Source: an uncultured Rhodospira sp.
Lineage (GTDB): Bacteria; Pseudomonadota; Alphaproteobacteria; Rhodospirillales; Rhodospirillaceae
NCBI RefSeq assembly: GCF_937138205.1
Contig: NZ_CAKZOT010000059.1
Coordinates: 37,520-101,519, forward strand
DNA: 64,000 nucleotides
Direction: 5' to 3'
Under the pieces are notes generated by a model, which saw only the letters and a program-made list of their open reading frames with translations, had not been told where the DNA came from and did not search any database. The position numbers were made by a program, and so were the translations under genes. Of the stretch, positions 18,101-26,870 are shown in pieces. Numbering within the stretch: position 1 is the stretch's first letter; every line of letters begins with the position of its first letter.

Positions 18101-19000
18101 ATGCCCTACGATAGCCATCACCACCGCGCGCCGGCCGGCTTTTCCATCGAGATCACGCCCGCCGCCGCCCGCAAGGTGCCCACGTTCACCGGCCTGCTGC
18201 CGGCGGGCACGGCCGTCTATGTGACAAATCTGCCGGGGACCGACGCGGCCGAGGCCACGGCCCTGTGCCGCCGTTTGCGCGACGAGGGGATGCGTCCCGT
18301 GCCGCATCTGGCGGCGCGCGGCCTGACGAGTCGCGCCGACCTGGCCGCTTGGCTGGACCGGGCGGTGGGCGAGGGCGGGGCGCGCGAGATCCTGCTGATC
18401 GCCGGCTCGGGCGAGCGTGCGGCCGGGCCGTTCCGGGACACGCTGGCGGTTCTGGACACTGGCCTGCTGGAGATGGCGGGCCTGCGCGGGTTCGGGGTCG
18501 CCGGCCATCCCGAGGGGCATCCGAACGCCAAGCCGGTGGTGCTGCTCGACGCCTTGCGGCGCAAGCAGGCGTTCGCCGCCGCCCATGGACTCGATGCCTG
18601 GATCGTCACCCAGTTCACGTTCAGCGCCGCGCCCGTGCGGCGCTGGGCGGCGCATATGGCCGACGCTGGCGTCACGCTGCCGATCCGCGTCGGGCTGCCG
18701 GGGCCGGCCAAGCCCGCCACCCTGATCAATTACGCGCGTCAGTGCGGGGTCGGCGCGTCACTGCGCGTCCTGACGCGGCGGCCGGACGTGATGGCCGGGC
18801 TGGTGCGGGCCTGGACCCCCGACGGGATCGTCGCCGACTTGACGCGTCAGGGTCAGTGGGCCGGACGCGGAGGCTTTGCCGGCCTGCACCTGTTCCCGTT
18901 CGGCGGCTTCGCCAAGACCGCCGCCTGGGCTGTGACGGCCATGGACACGCCGGGGGCTATCGGGTCAAACGCGGGCGGCGAGGTCGTGGGCTTGACGTGA
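18101..19000 (+). CDS. Methylenetetrahydrofolate reductase-like protein
   Basis: 299 residues from the ATG at 18101, preceded by GGAAGGGGA; an in-frame TTG at 18068 is less likely. The TIM-barrel features of the MetF family are visible: FSIEITPAAARKVPTFTG at the start, AVYVTNLPGTDAAEAT, RPVPHLAARGL, FGVAGHPEGHPNAKP and WIVTQFTFSA (the Q-F motif near the flavin/folate). It lies 96 bp behind the DmdA-like gene. In a catabolic setting it would oxidise 5-methyl-THF to methylene-THF rather than serve methionine synthesis. The direction of the reaction is inferred from context. Confidence 0.8.
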   Translation: MPYDSHHHRAPAGFSIEITPAAARKVPTFTGLLPAGTAVYVTNLPGTDAAEATALCRRLRDEGMRPVPHLAARGLTSRADLAAWLDRAVGEGGAREILLIAGSGERAAGPFRDTLAVLDTGLLEMAGLRGFGVAGHPEGHPNAKPVVLLDALRRKQAFAAAHGLDAWIVTQFTFSAAPVRRWAAHMADAGVTLPIRVGLPGPAKPATLINYARQCGVGASLRVLTRRPDVMAGLVRAWTPDGIVADLTRQGQWAGRGGFAGLHLFPFGGFAKTAAWAVTAMDTPGAIGSNAGGEVVGLT

Positions 19001-19031
19001 TCCGCGCCGGCTCGCCGGCCGCGTTCGAGGG

Positions 19032-19061
19032 CACCGCGCCGGACCACTCTCCGGCGCGGTG
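19032..19061 (+). terminator. Rho-independent-like terminator of the sox/one-carbon operon
   Basis: A perfect 11-bp stem (CACCGCGCCGG / CCGGCGCGGTG) with an eight-base loop is followed by a short T-rich run (TTCTGTT). It lies 32 bp after the MetF-like gene and before the end of the convergent fliI. The T tract is weak, but the stem is very strong. Confidence 0.6.
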
Positions 19062-19082
19062 TTCTGTTGAGGTCGAGCGCCG

Positions 19083-20441
19083 TCAGCCCGAGGCCGTGTC
19101 GGTGCCCGGCGGCGTCTCCAGGATCTTTTTCAGCATGGCGTAGCCGGTCTCCAGGTCCGTTGCCTCGGTCTTTTCCTGGGCCAGGAACGCCTCGATCATC
19201 GGGTAGTAGTGGATGGCCGCGTCCACTTCCGGGTTCGAGCCGATGCGATAGGCGCCCAGGCGGATCAACTCGGCCATGTCCTCGTAGGTGGTGATGATCC
19301 TGCGCGCCGTGTTGACGAGTTGGGTCTGCTCTTCGGTGTTGCAGGCCGGCATCGTCCGCGACACCGACCGCAGCACGTTGATCGCCGGATAGCGGTTGCG
19401 CTCGGCGATGGCCCGGTCGAGCACGACGTGACCGTCAAGGATGCCGCGCACGGCGTCGGAGATCGGCTCGTTGTGGTCGTCACCCTCCACCAGCACGGTG
19501 AACAGGCCGGTGATGGAGCCGGTGCCCGGCACGCCCGGCCCTGCGCGTTCCAACAGGCGCGGCAGTTCGGCGAACACGGTGGGGGTGTAGCCCTTGCTGG
19601 CCGGCGGTTCTCCGGCGGACAGGCTGATCTCGCGCTGCGCCATGGCGAAGCGGGTGACCGAGTCCATCAGGCACAGCACCTGCTTGCCCTGGTCGCGGAA
19701 GTACTCGGCGGCCGTCAGCGTGGCGTAGGCCGCCTGGCGGCGCATCAGCGGGCTTTCGTCGGAGGTCGCCAGCACCACCACGCTGCGCTTCAGGCCGGCT
19801 TCGCCCAGGTCGTCCTCGATGAACTCGCGCGCCTCGCGGCCGCGTTCGCCCACCAGGCCGATCACCACGATCTCGGCCTTGGAGTGGCGGATCAGCATGG
19901 ACAGGATGGTGGACTTGCCGACGCCGGAGCCGGCGAAGATGCCCAGACGTTGCCCCTGACAGCACGTCAGGAACGTGTTCAGCGCCCGCACGCCCAGGTC
20001 CAGCTTGCCGCCCACGCGCTGGCGCTGATGGGCCGGCGGCGGCTGCGCGCGCACGGGGTAGGACCGTTCGCCCAGCAGCATCGGCCCCTTGTCGTCCACC
20101 GGTTCCCCGAAGGCATTGATGACCCGGCCCAACCACGCGTCCGACGGGCGCAGCATGGGGGCAGTTTCCGTCAGTTCCGCCCGGCACCCCAGGCCGACTC
20201 CGTCCAGGCCTCCATAGGGCAGCAACAATGCATGGCCGGCGCGAAAGCCGACCACCTCGCAAGGCACGGAGCGCCCGTCGCGGGCGATGATGCGACAGCG
20301 GTCGCCGACGGACAGGCTGGCCTGCACGCCGCCGATCTCGATCACCAGGCCGCGCACGCTGGCCACGCGGCCGAACAGGCGCTCGGTGGGCAAACGCTCG
20401 ATTTCACCAACCAACGTCTGGATCAGGCCGCTCATACCCAT
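19083..20441 (-). CDS. fliI: Flagellar type III export ATPase FliI
   Basis: 452 residues, the usual length. Walker A GSGVGKST lies at residues 171-178, Walker B is in QVLCLMDSVTRFAMAQ, and the F1-beta-like core carries the flagellar signature TLPTVFAELPRLLERAGPG (here GYTPTVFAELPRLLE). The protein powers export of flagellar building blocks across the inner membrane with FliH and FliJ, which are not in the window. It stands alone, divergent from ctrA across a 519-bp repeat-bearing region, so control by CtrA is possible. Confidence 0.95.
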   Translation of the reverse strand: MGMSGLIQTLVGEIERLPTERLFGRVASVRGLVIEIGGVQASLSVGDRCRIIARDGRSVPCEVVGFRAGHALLLPYGGLDGVGLGCRAELTETAPMLRPSDAWLGRVINAFGEPVDDKGPMLLGERSYPVRAQPPPAHQRQRVGGKLDLGVRALNTFLTCCQGQRLGIFAGSGVGKSTILSMLIRHSKAEIVVIGLVGERGREAREFIEDDLGEAGLKRSVVVLATSDESPLMRRQAAYATLTAAEYFRDQGKQVLCLMDSVTRFAMAQREISLSAGEPPASKGYTPTVFAELPRLLERAGPGVPGTGSITGLFTVLVEGDDHNEPISDAVRGILDGHVVLDRAIAERNRYPAINVLRSVSRTMPACNTEEQTQLVNTARRIITTYEDMAELIRLGAYRIGSNPEVDAAIHYYPMIEAFLAQEKTEATDLETGYAMLKKILETPPGTDTASG

Positions 20442-20508
20442 GCGCCTCGCGCCTCGCTGCCAAGTCTGGAAATGTCACAGGGTGTTTCTCATGTACAGGT
20501 TGGGACCC

Positions 20509-20760
20509 CAGGGCAATCGGGTGAAGGGGCATCTCATCGCCGAGATGGACCTCCGGGTGAGAGGCTCGCACAAAACCCGTCATTGCGAGCCGGCGTCTCT
20601 GGACGCCGGCGAAGCAATCCAGGGCTTGTTCATGACGTATACGCCCTGGATTGCTTCGTCACTTCGTTCCTCGCAATGACGGATTGCGTGTTTTTGGCGG
20701 CAGATGAACCACTCATGCGGATTTTTCGCTCCCACAGGCGTCGTTCACCCGATTGCCCTG
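20509..20760. repeat. Nested inverted repeats between fliI and ctrA
   Basis: A perfect 17-bp inverted repeat (CAGGGCAATCGGGTGAA at 20509-20525 and its complement at 20744-20760) flanks a second palindrome at 20577-20682. The inner element begins with CCGTCATTGCGA and ends with TCGCAATGACGG, with complementary GAAGCAATCCAGGGC / GCCCTGGATTGCTTC arms around a short centre. The inner part belongs to a style of dispersed, non-coding palindrome common in alphaproteobacterial chromosomes; the outer repeat may mark a larger mobile unit. No open frame is credible in this stretch. Confidence 0.7.
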
Positions 20761-20807
20761 CTGGGACACGCGTCACGTTGACGCCCACCCGTGCGGTGTG
20801 ATAATGA

Positions 20808-20821
20808 TTAAGAAAAGTTAA
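20808..20821. promoter_or_regulatory. CtrA-box-like TTAA-N6-TTAA site upstream of ctrA
   Basis: TTAA-GAAAAG-TTAA, 140 bp upstream of ctrA and within reach of fliI on the other side. The classical CtrA box is TTAA-N7-TTAA, so the spacing is one base short. It sits in the only AT-rich spot of the region. Possible autoregulatory site; tentative. Confidence 0.35.
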
Positions 20822-20960
20822 AGCACTCTCAACAGGTCTGTCGCGCGGGGACTTGCGTAGGGTTGGAGGTCGGCAAACTGTGACGCTTCGTCGGTGTGCA
20901 GGGGGTACACCGTCATCCTGGGGCGGGGGGATTGCCTGAACTGCGAAGGGACCACGCCCG

Positions 20961-21659
20961 ATGCGGGTGCTGATTATCGAAGACGACGCCGCCACGGCGG
21001 ACGGACTGGCGCTGATTCTGCGACGCGAAGGCTGGGTCGCGGACAAGACCGACCTCGGCGAGGACGGTCTTGAGATCGGCAAGCTCTACGAATACGACAT
21101 CATCCTGCTCGACCTGATGCTGCCGGACATGGACGGTTTGGACGTCATTCGCGGGCTGCGCGCGGCCCGCGTCGAGACGCCCGTGCTGATCCTCTCCGGC
21201 ATCGACGAGTCCTCGCGCAAGGTCAAGGGGCTCGGCATCGGCGCCGACGACTACCTGACCAAGCCGTTCGACCGGGGCGAACTGCTGGCCCGGATCCAGG
21301 CCATTGTGCGCCGGGCACGGGGTCATTCCCAGCCGGTGGTGCAGGTCGGGCGCCTGTCGGTCAACCTGGGGACCCGGACCGCCGAGATCGACGAGCAGCC
21401 CTTGCACCTGACCGGCAAGGAATACGGCATCCTGGAACTGCTGGCCATGCGCCGGGGCAGCACGCTGACCAAGGAGCAGTTCCTCAACCACCTGTACGGT
21501 GGCATGGACGAGCCGGAACTGAAGATCATCGACGTCTTTATCTGCAAGCTGCGCAAGAAGATCGCCAAGGCCACCGGGTCGGAAACCTATGTGGAAACGG
21601 TGTGGGGGCGCGGTTACCGCCTGTGCGAGCCGGCCGAGGCGGCCGCGAAAACGGCCTGA
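20961..21659 (+). CDS. ctrA: Cell-cycle response regulator CtrA
   Basis: 232 residues: an OmpR-type receiver (Asp8, Asp9, phosphoacceptor Asp51 in [11 protein letters not shown], Lys in [15 protein letters not shown]) and a winged-helix DNA-binding domain ([33 protein letters not shown]). The [14 protein letters not shown] stretch and [12 protein letters not shown] are hallmark CtrA sequences. It is the master regulator of the cell cycle and/or motility in alphaproteobacteria, fed by the CckA-ChpT phosphorelay. The C-terminus ends in KTA rather than the Ala-Ala of Caulobacter CtrA, which matters there for ClpXP degradation; in Rhodospirillales CtrA mainly controls motility. Confidence 0.93.
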   Translation: MRVLIIEDDAATADGLALILRREGWVADKTDLGEDGLEIGKLYEYDIILLDLMLPDMDGLDVIRGLRAARVETPVLILSGIDESSRKVKGLGIGADDYLTKPFDRGELLARIQAIVRRARGHSQPVVQVGRLSVNLGTRTAEIDEQPLHLTGKEYGILELLAMRRGSTLTKEQFLNHLYGGMDEPELKIIDVFICKLRKKIAKATGSETYVETVWGRGYRLCEPAEAAAKTA

Positions 21660-21728
21660 CGGGGCGTTGGCGCACAGACCACGGAACGGATGAGCGTGGC
21701 CTCTCACCCGCACCGCGCTGTCGGATGA

Positions 21729-23504
21729 TCAGTTCAACGCCATCGCCGCCTGGACAAGCTCGACGAACCGGGCACGGTGGCCGTTCGGGTCCTCGCCTAC
21801 GGCGCCGCTCGCCAGTTCCAGCACGTCCCCCAGGCCATGGTCGCCGACCGCCGTGTTCCCCTGAAGGATCTGCGCCAGCCCTGCGACGGCGACCGCGAAC
21901 CGGGCGTCATCGTCCTGTTGCGCCACGGGTGCGCGGTCGGCGTCGGTCACCGGCCGCGTCATCAGGCGCGAGGCCGTCTCGCCCGGGGTCTTCCAGCGGA
22001 GGCGCAGGTGGGCGATCTCGGCCTCTCGGCCGCCGGCCGGTGCCGCCGACGCCGTGTCACCATACCGCCGCTCCGGCAGCCGCAGCCCGGCCGAGCCCGG
22101 CGCGGCGATCTCGTAGATCGCGGTGACGGTGTGGCCGTCGCCGATCTCGCCGGCGTCCACCGCGTCGTTGGCGAAGTCCTCCTCGCGCAGCAGGCGGGTC
22201 TCGTAGCCCACCAGGCGGTATTCGGCGACGCGCGCCGGATTGAACTCGACCTGGAACTTGACGTCGTCGGCGATGGGTTGAAGCTGCGCGGCCAGCTTCT
22301 CGACCAGCACGCGGCGGCCCTCCTCCAGCGTGTCCAGATAGGCCGCCATGCCGTTGCCGGCCTGGGCAAGCTGTTGCATGGTCTTGTCGTTGTAGTTGCC
22401 GCGACCGACGCCGAGAATACTGAGGTAAATCCCGGTCTCGCGCTTGCGGGCGACGTAGTCCTCCAGGCGGCCGTCATCGATCACGCCGAGGTTGAAATCG
22501 CCGTCGGTGGCCAGGATGATCCGGTTGATGGCGCCCTTCTGGAAGTTCTCCTCGGCCAGCGCATAGGCCGTGGCGATGCCCTTGGAGCCGGCCGTGCCGC
22601 CGCCGGAGGTCAGGCGACCAAGCGCCGTGCAGATCGTCTCCTTGTCGTCGGCGGGCGTGGGCTCCAGCACCACGCGGTCGGCGCCAGCGTAGGTCACCAG
22701 GGCAATGTGATCCTCGGCGCCCAGTTGATCCACCAGAAGCGCCATGGACCGCTTGACCAGCCCCAGGCGGTCGGGACCGTGCATGGAGCCGGACACGTCG
22801 GCCAGCAGCACGACGTTGGCCGGCGGGCGCTGGCTGCGCTCGGGCGACCAGCCGCGAATGCCGACCACCATGACCTCGCGTCCCTGGCCCCACGGCGACG
22901 GCATCACGGTGACATCCGGGGCGAAGGGCTCGGCGGCGGTGCGCGGGCGGGGATAGGCGTAGTCGAAGGCGTTCACCATCTCCTCAACCCGCACGGCATC
23001 GGCCGGCGGGTGGTCGCCGTCGCGGATGAAGCGGCGCACCACGCCCATCGACGCTGTGTCGACGTCGGCGGAGAAGGTCGAGACCGGGTGATCGGCGGTG
23101 CGTGTCACGCCGTTCAGGTCGACATCGGAAAAACGGTCCCGTTCGAGGTCGGACGGCGCCGGCTGCTGTTGGCCCCAAGGCTGACCCGGACGGGGTCGCG
23201 GTGCATATTTCAAGGCGTCGGGCATCTCGGAGACCGCAGATCGCGCCGCCTCCTGGGGTGCTGGCGCCGGGGGGGCCGCCTGGGGAAGCTGGTTGCGGCG
23301 CACCGGCGCGCTGCCGCCGGTCCAGCCAGGCGGAATCGTGGGCCGGATGGTCGAGTCCGTCTGGGTTGCCTCGGTCCGTTCGACGATGGCCAGGCAGCTG
23401 TCCGCCGCGCTGGCCGCCGCGCTGGCGGCCGGGGCGACGAACGGCGCCGCGAGCAGGACAAGGACGAGACCGGCGTGACGGCCGGTCCGGGCGCGGTAAG
23501 TCAT
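21729..23504 (-). CDS. Secreted von Willebrand factor type A domain protein (YfbK-like)
   Basis: 591 residues: a signal peptide (residues 1-~30), a proline/glutamine-rich linker, a YfbK-type N-terminal segment (HPVSTFSADVDTASMGVVRRFI), a VWA domain with an intact MIDAS (DVSGS at 236-240, the TDGDFNLG loop later) and a DUF3520-like C-terminal region (DDVKFQVEFNPARVAEYRLVGYE). Such proteins act in the periplasm or at the membrane and bind partners through a divalent metal; their cellular role is poorly known. It stands alone, convergent with ctrA and divergent from apaG. Confidence 0.85.
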   Translation of the reverse strand: MTYRARTGRHAGLVLVLLAAPFVAPAASAAASAADSCLAIVERTEATQTDSTIRPTIPPGWTGGSAPVRRNQLPQAAPPAPAPQEAARSAVSEMPDALKYAPRPRPGQPWGQQQPAPSDLERDRFSDVDLNGVTRTADHPVSTFSADVDTASMGVVRRFIRDGDHPPADAVRVEEMVNAFDYAYPRPRTAAEPFAPDVTVMPSPWGQGREVMVVGIRGWSPERSQRPPANVVLLADVSGSMHGPDRLGLVKRSMALLVDQLGAEDHIALVTYAGADRVVLEPTPADDKETICTALGRLTSGGGTAGSKGIATAYALAEENFQKGAINRIILATDGDFNLGVIDDGRLEDYVARKRETGIYLSILGVGRGNYNDKTMQQLAQAGNGMAAYLDTLEEGRRVLVEKLAAQLQPIADDVKFQVEFNPARVAEYRLVGYETRLLREEDFANDAVDAGEIGDGHTVTAIYEIAAPGSAGLRLPERRYGDTASAAPAGGREAEIAHLRLRWKTPGETASRLMTRPVTDADRAPVAQQDDDARFAVAVAGLAQILQGNTAVGDHGLGDVLELASGAVGEDPNGHRARFVELVQAAMALN

Positions 23505-23759
23505 GGGTCGTCTCCCCTCATTGAACGACGCGGTGGACGCTGGCCGCGCCCTTCCCCATGTCAGCCGCAGGGCCGCCGGAGCGCGGTGCGCCGGTCACGG
23601 GCGGGCGGGACTGGCGTCGGACCCGTCCCTGATGCAAGCTGGTCCACGAAGGCGTCCACAAAATGGCGGAACCGGCACGAATGCGGGGCGGGGCGGCGCG
23701 GCGTCGGCAAGACTGTTGGCGGTGTTCGGGACCGCGAGGACGAAGAGGCACACGACAGG

Positions 23760-24155
23760 ATGTATAGTTCCACCACCTATGATATTCGTGTCACGGTCCA
23801 GCCCATCTATCTGGAGGATCAGTCGGAGCCGGACGAGGGGCACTACGTCTGGGCCTATCAGGTGGTCATCGGCAACGAGGGCACCGAGTCCGTGCAGTTG
23901 ATGCGCCGGCACTGGCTGATCACGGACGCCAACGGCTTCATCCGGGATGTGGAAGGCGCCGGGGTCGTCGGCGTCCAGCCTGTGCTGGAGCCCGGCGAGG
24001 TGTTCGAATACACCAGCGGCTGCCCACTCAGCACGCCATCGGGCTTCATGCAGGGCACATACGCAATGCGGTGGACCGAGACCGGCGAAATGTTCGACGT
24101 CGAAATCCCTGCCTTTTCGCTGGACAGCCCGCATGGCGGGCACAGCGTCCATTGA
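23760..24155 (+). CDS. apaG: ApaG-type Co2+/Mg2+ efflux-associated protein
   Basis: 131 residues from the ATG at 23760 (ACAGGATG context). The single FN3-like ApaG domain is complete: IRVTVQPIYLEDQS, HYVWAYQVVIGNEG, VQLMRRHWLITDANG, GVQPVLEPGEVFEYTSGCPL and GTYAMRWTETGEMFDVEIPAF. The biochemical role of ApaG is not settled; it has been linked to divalent-cation resistance. No operon partner is visible. Confidence 0.93.
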   Translation: MYSSTTYDIRVTVQPIYLEDQSEPDEGHYVWAYQVVIGNEGTESVQLMRRHWLITDANGFIRDVEGAGVVGVQPVLEPGEVFEYTSGCPLSTPSGFMQGTYAMRWTETGEMFDVEIPAFSLDSPHGGHSVH

Positions 24156-24590
24156 CGCGGAGGCGGGGAGAGGGCGCTCTCATGGTCAAGCCTGCTGGTG
24201 ATCTCCGGGGTGCTCGCTTATTGGGCGTTTGACGCCAACGGTTTTGTGCGTCTCCGCAGTGGTGTGAAATATTTGTTTCAGGATCAAACCCGGGTACACT
24301 CCCGCGCCATGTGCACTAGACTTGGGCGGCGCGGCCGAACGGTCGGTCGCGTGGGATGAGCCGGCGTTGGTCGGTGTCCGAGCGTGCGGCGCCCCGACCG
24401 CCAAGAGTGTGCCCAGGGAACGACCTTTGGGCGCCGGGGTCGGTCGGTGGCGAGCCGGTGGCGATCCCCGGTGGCGATCCGACGACGCGCCGTGGCACAC
24501 CGGCCGATGGGACAACGGGGGAAGCCAAGCGTGCAGCCGTCAAGCGGACAATCGATCGGCCGGCACGCCAGCAATGATCAGGCCAGCGAC
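24156..24590 (+). promoter_or_regulatory. 435-bp gap with a candidate promoter for the LPS genes
   Basis: There is no credible gene. A locally AT-rich patch holds TTGTTT (24273-24278), 16 bp, TACACT (24295-24300), a fair sigma-70 promoter pointing toward the LpxH-like gene about 290 bp downstream. Several short overlapping open frames here have no family features. Confidence 0.35.
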
Positions 24591-25544
24591 ATGACGGCAT
24601 TTGGACCAACGACGCGGTACTACAAAACCATCTTTCTATCCGACATCCACCTGGGGACGCGCGGCTGCAAGGCCGAGATGCTGCTCGACTTCCTCAAGTA
24701 CACCGAGTCGGAAACCCTGTACCTTGTGGGGGATATCGTCGACGGCTGGCGGCTCAAGAAGCACTGGCACTGGCCGCAACCGCACAACGACGTGATACAG
24801 AAACTGCTGCGCAAGGCGCGCAAGGGTACTCGCGTCATCTTCATCCCCGGCAACCACGATGAGTTCGCGCGCGATTACTGCGACGCCGATTTCGGCGATG
24901 TGGAACTGCGCCGCGAGATCATCCACGAGGGCGCGGACGGTCGCCGTTATCTGGTCATCCATGGTGATGAGTTCGACGGCGTGGTGCTGTACGCGCGCTG
25001 GCTGGCGGTGCTGGGCGACTGGGCATATGTGACGGTGCTGGAACTGAACCACTGGTTCAATGTGGCGCGTCGGCGTTTGGGGCTGCCCTACTGGTCCGTC
25101 TCTCAGTACCTGAAGCACAAGGTCAAGAACGCCGTCCAGTACATCACCAAGTTCGAGGACAGCATGGCCGAGCTGGCCCGCAAGCGCGGTGTCGACGGCA
25201 TCATCTGTGGCCACATCCACCATGCGGAAATCCGGCAGGTGGGCGAGGTGCTGTACTGCAACGACGGCGACTGGGTCGAAAGCTGCACGGCCATGGTCGA
25301 ACACGCCGACGGCCGCATGGAGATCATCGACTGGACCAAGGTCCGCGATGTCTCGATGGTCGAGGTGTACCGCGGTCGCGGACGACGCAAGGATGTCGGC
25401 TCGGACACCGAGCCCGAGCCCGCCGAGGAGACGGTGCCCCTGGCCCAAGTGCGGGAGGTGACGGGCCAATCGCCGGCGCAGGCGCGCGGCAGTGGTGGCG
25501 GGGCCGAGGCGGACCGGCCGCGCGAGTCGTCTGGAATGGCTTGA
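24591..25544 (+). CDS. LpxH-like UDP-2,3-diacylglucosamine diphosphatase family phosphoesterase
   Basis: 317 residues from ATG 24591; an upstream extension of the frame lacks domain features. The calcineurin-like metal motifs are intact: FLSDIHLG (residues ~15-22), GDIVDGW, GNHDEF, HGDEFD and CGHIHHAE. The insert with YWSVSQYLKHKVKNAVQYI is typical of the long LpxH-like group common in alphaproteobacteria. Residues after ~270 are a charged disordered tail. It is the first gene of a run with a glycosyltransferase, waaA and lpxK, which supports a lipid A or envelope phosphoester substrate. Whether it is the true LpxH activity or a paralogue cannot be decided here. Confidence 0.75.
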   Translation: MTAFGPTTRYYKTIFLSDIHLGTRGCKAEMLLDFLKYTESETLYLVGDIVDGWRLKKHWHWPQPHNDVIQKLLRKARKGTRVIFIPGNHDEFARDYCDADFGDVELRREIIHEGADGRRYLVIHGDEFDGVVLYARWLAVLGDWAYVTVLELNHWFNVARRRLGLPYWSVSQYLKHKVKNAVQYITKFEDSMAELARKRGVDGIICGHIHHAEIRQVGEVLYCNDGDWVESCTAMVEHADGRMEIIDWTKVRDVSMVEVYRGRGRRKDVGSDTEPEPAEETVPLAQVREVTGQSPAQARGSGGGAEADRPRESSGMA

Positions 25545-25625
25545 CCGATGGTCGCTATACTGCCGCCGTCTGTTCCGTCCTGAGGCGACACGCTTCGCCT
25601 CGTTCTCCTGTCGAGCCCCGCGACG

Positions 25626-26798
25626 ATGACCAGCCCGACCGCCCCAGACCCCGCTCCTGAACCCGAATCCGACCCGCCCGGGGCTGGCGCCGGGTCCGAT
25701 CCGGCCGAGCCGTTCGGGGTGTCCGGGGCGCCGGGTGTGGTCGGCGCGGCCGCGCGGATCCTGATTGTCACCGATGCCTGGTACCCCCAGGTCAACGGGG
25801 TGGTACGCACCCTGGATACGCTGCGCAGCCATCTGGAGGGACGCGGCCACGCCGTGCGGATGCTGACGCCGGACCAGTTCGACACGGTCCCCTGCCCGAC
25901 GTATCCGCAGATCCGCCTGGCCCTGGCGACGCGTCACCGTGTGGCCCGGGCCATCGTCGAGTGGCGGCCGACCGTCATCCATATCGCCACCGAGGGGCCG
26001 TTGGGCTGGGCCGCGCGCGGGGTGTGCCTCGACCGGGGCGTGCCGTTCACCACGGCCTTCCACACGCGCTTTCCCGAGTATGTCCATGCCCGCTTCTGGG
26101 TGCCGGTGGACTGGAGCTACGCGCTGTTGCGCCACTTCCATGCGCGGTCGCGCTCCATCATGGTGGCCACCCAGTCGATCGAGGACGAGTTGACCCGCTG
26201 GGGGTTCTCCAACATTCGCCGGTGGGGGCGGGGGGTGGACACCGACCTGTTCCGGCCGCGCGACAAGACCATGCTCGACGACGTGATCGCCGGGCCGCGC
26301 CCGTGGTTCGTCTATGTGGGTCGCGTGGCCATCGAAAAGAACATCGAGGCGTTCCTCACCCTCGACCTGCCGGGCACCAAGATCGTCGTCGGCGGTGGCC
26401 CGCAGCTGGACGAGTTGCGCGCCGGCTATCCGGACGTGCGATTCGTGGGCGAGAAGCGCGGCGAGGACCTGGCGGCGCACTACGCCGTCGCCGATGCCTT
26501 CGTCTTCCCCAGCCTGACCGACACGTTCGGCTTGGTGCTGCTGGAGGCCTTGGCCAGTGGCGTGCCGGTGGCCGCCTTCCCCGTGGCCGGGCCGAAGGAC
26601 GTGATCGGCGACGCACCTGTGGGCCGCCTGAGTCACGACCTGCGCGAGGCGGCGCTGGCGGCCCTGGACGCGGATCCCGAGGCCTGCCGGGCCTTCGCCC
26701 TGCGGAACTCCTGGGACGCCAGCGTGGACCAGTTTCTGTCCAACGTGCAGCCCTTTGATCCGGCGGCCCTGGCGCCGGCCGAGGCGGGCGGCGCTTGA
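25626..26798 (+). CDS. Glycosyltransferase, GT4-type (family 1 superfamily)
   Basis: 390 residues. After a ~40-residue proline/glycine-rich start comes the GT-B N-terminal domain (ILIVTDAWYPQVNGVVRTLDTL), then VGRVAIEKNIEAFL and the C-terminal E-x7-E nucleotide-sugar motif (PSLTDTFGLVLLEALASGVPVAAFP). It resembles the mannosyl/glucosyl transferases that decorate diacylglycerol or phosphatidylinositol-like lipids (MgtA/GtfA/SqdX group). The envelope-gene neighbourhood suits a membrane glycolipid product. The sugar and acceptor are unknown. Confidence 0.82.
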   Translation: MTSPTAPDPAPEPESDPPGAGAGSDPAEPFGVSGAPGVVGAAARILIVTDAWYPQVNGVVRTLDTLRSHLEGRGHAVRMLTPDQFDTVPCPTYPQIRLALATRHRVARAIVEWRPTVIHIATEGPLGWAARGVCLDRGVPFTTAFHTRFPEYVHARFWVPVDWSYALLRHFHARSRSIMVATQSIEDELTRWGFSNIRRWGRGVDTDLFRPRDKTMLDDVIAGPRPWFVYVGRVAIEKNIEAFLTLDLPGTKIVVGGGPQLDELRAGYPDVRFVGEKRGEDLAAHYAVADAFVFPSLTDTFGLVLLEALASGVPVAAFPVAGPKDVIGDAPVGRLSHDLREAALAALDADPEACRAFALRNSWDASVDQFLSNVQPFDPAALAPAEAGGA

Positions 26799-26870
26799 CC
26801 CGCCGCCATGGCCCTCGTAAGCCTGACCGGGATCTCCCCATCTCCTCTTCTGTGACGGCCGCGCGGACGG

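Noticed and set aside
24241..24330. tRNA-like stretch with GGATCAAACCC
   Set aside because: No cloverleaf can be drawn: acceptor and anticodon arms are missing.
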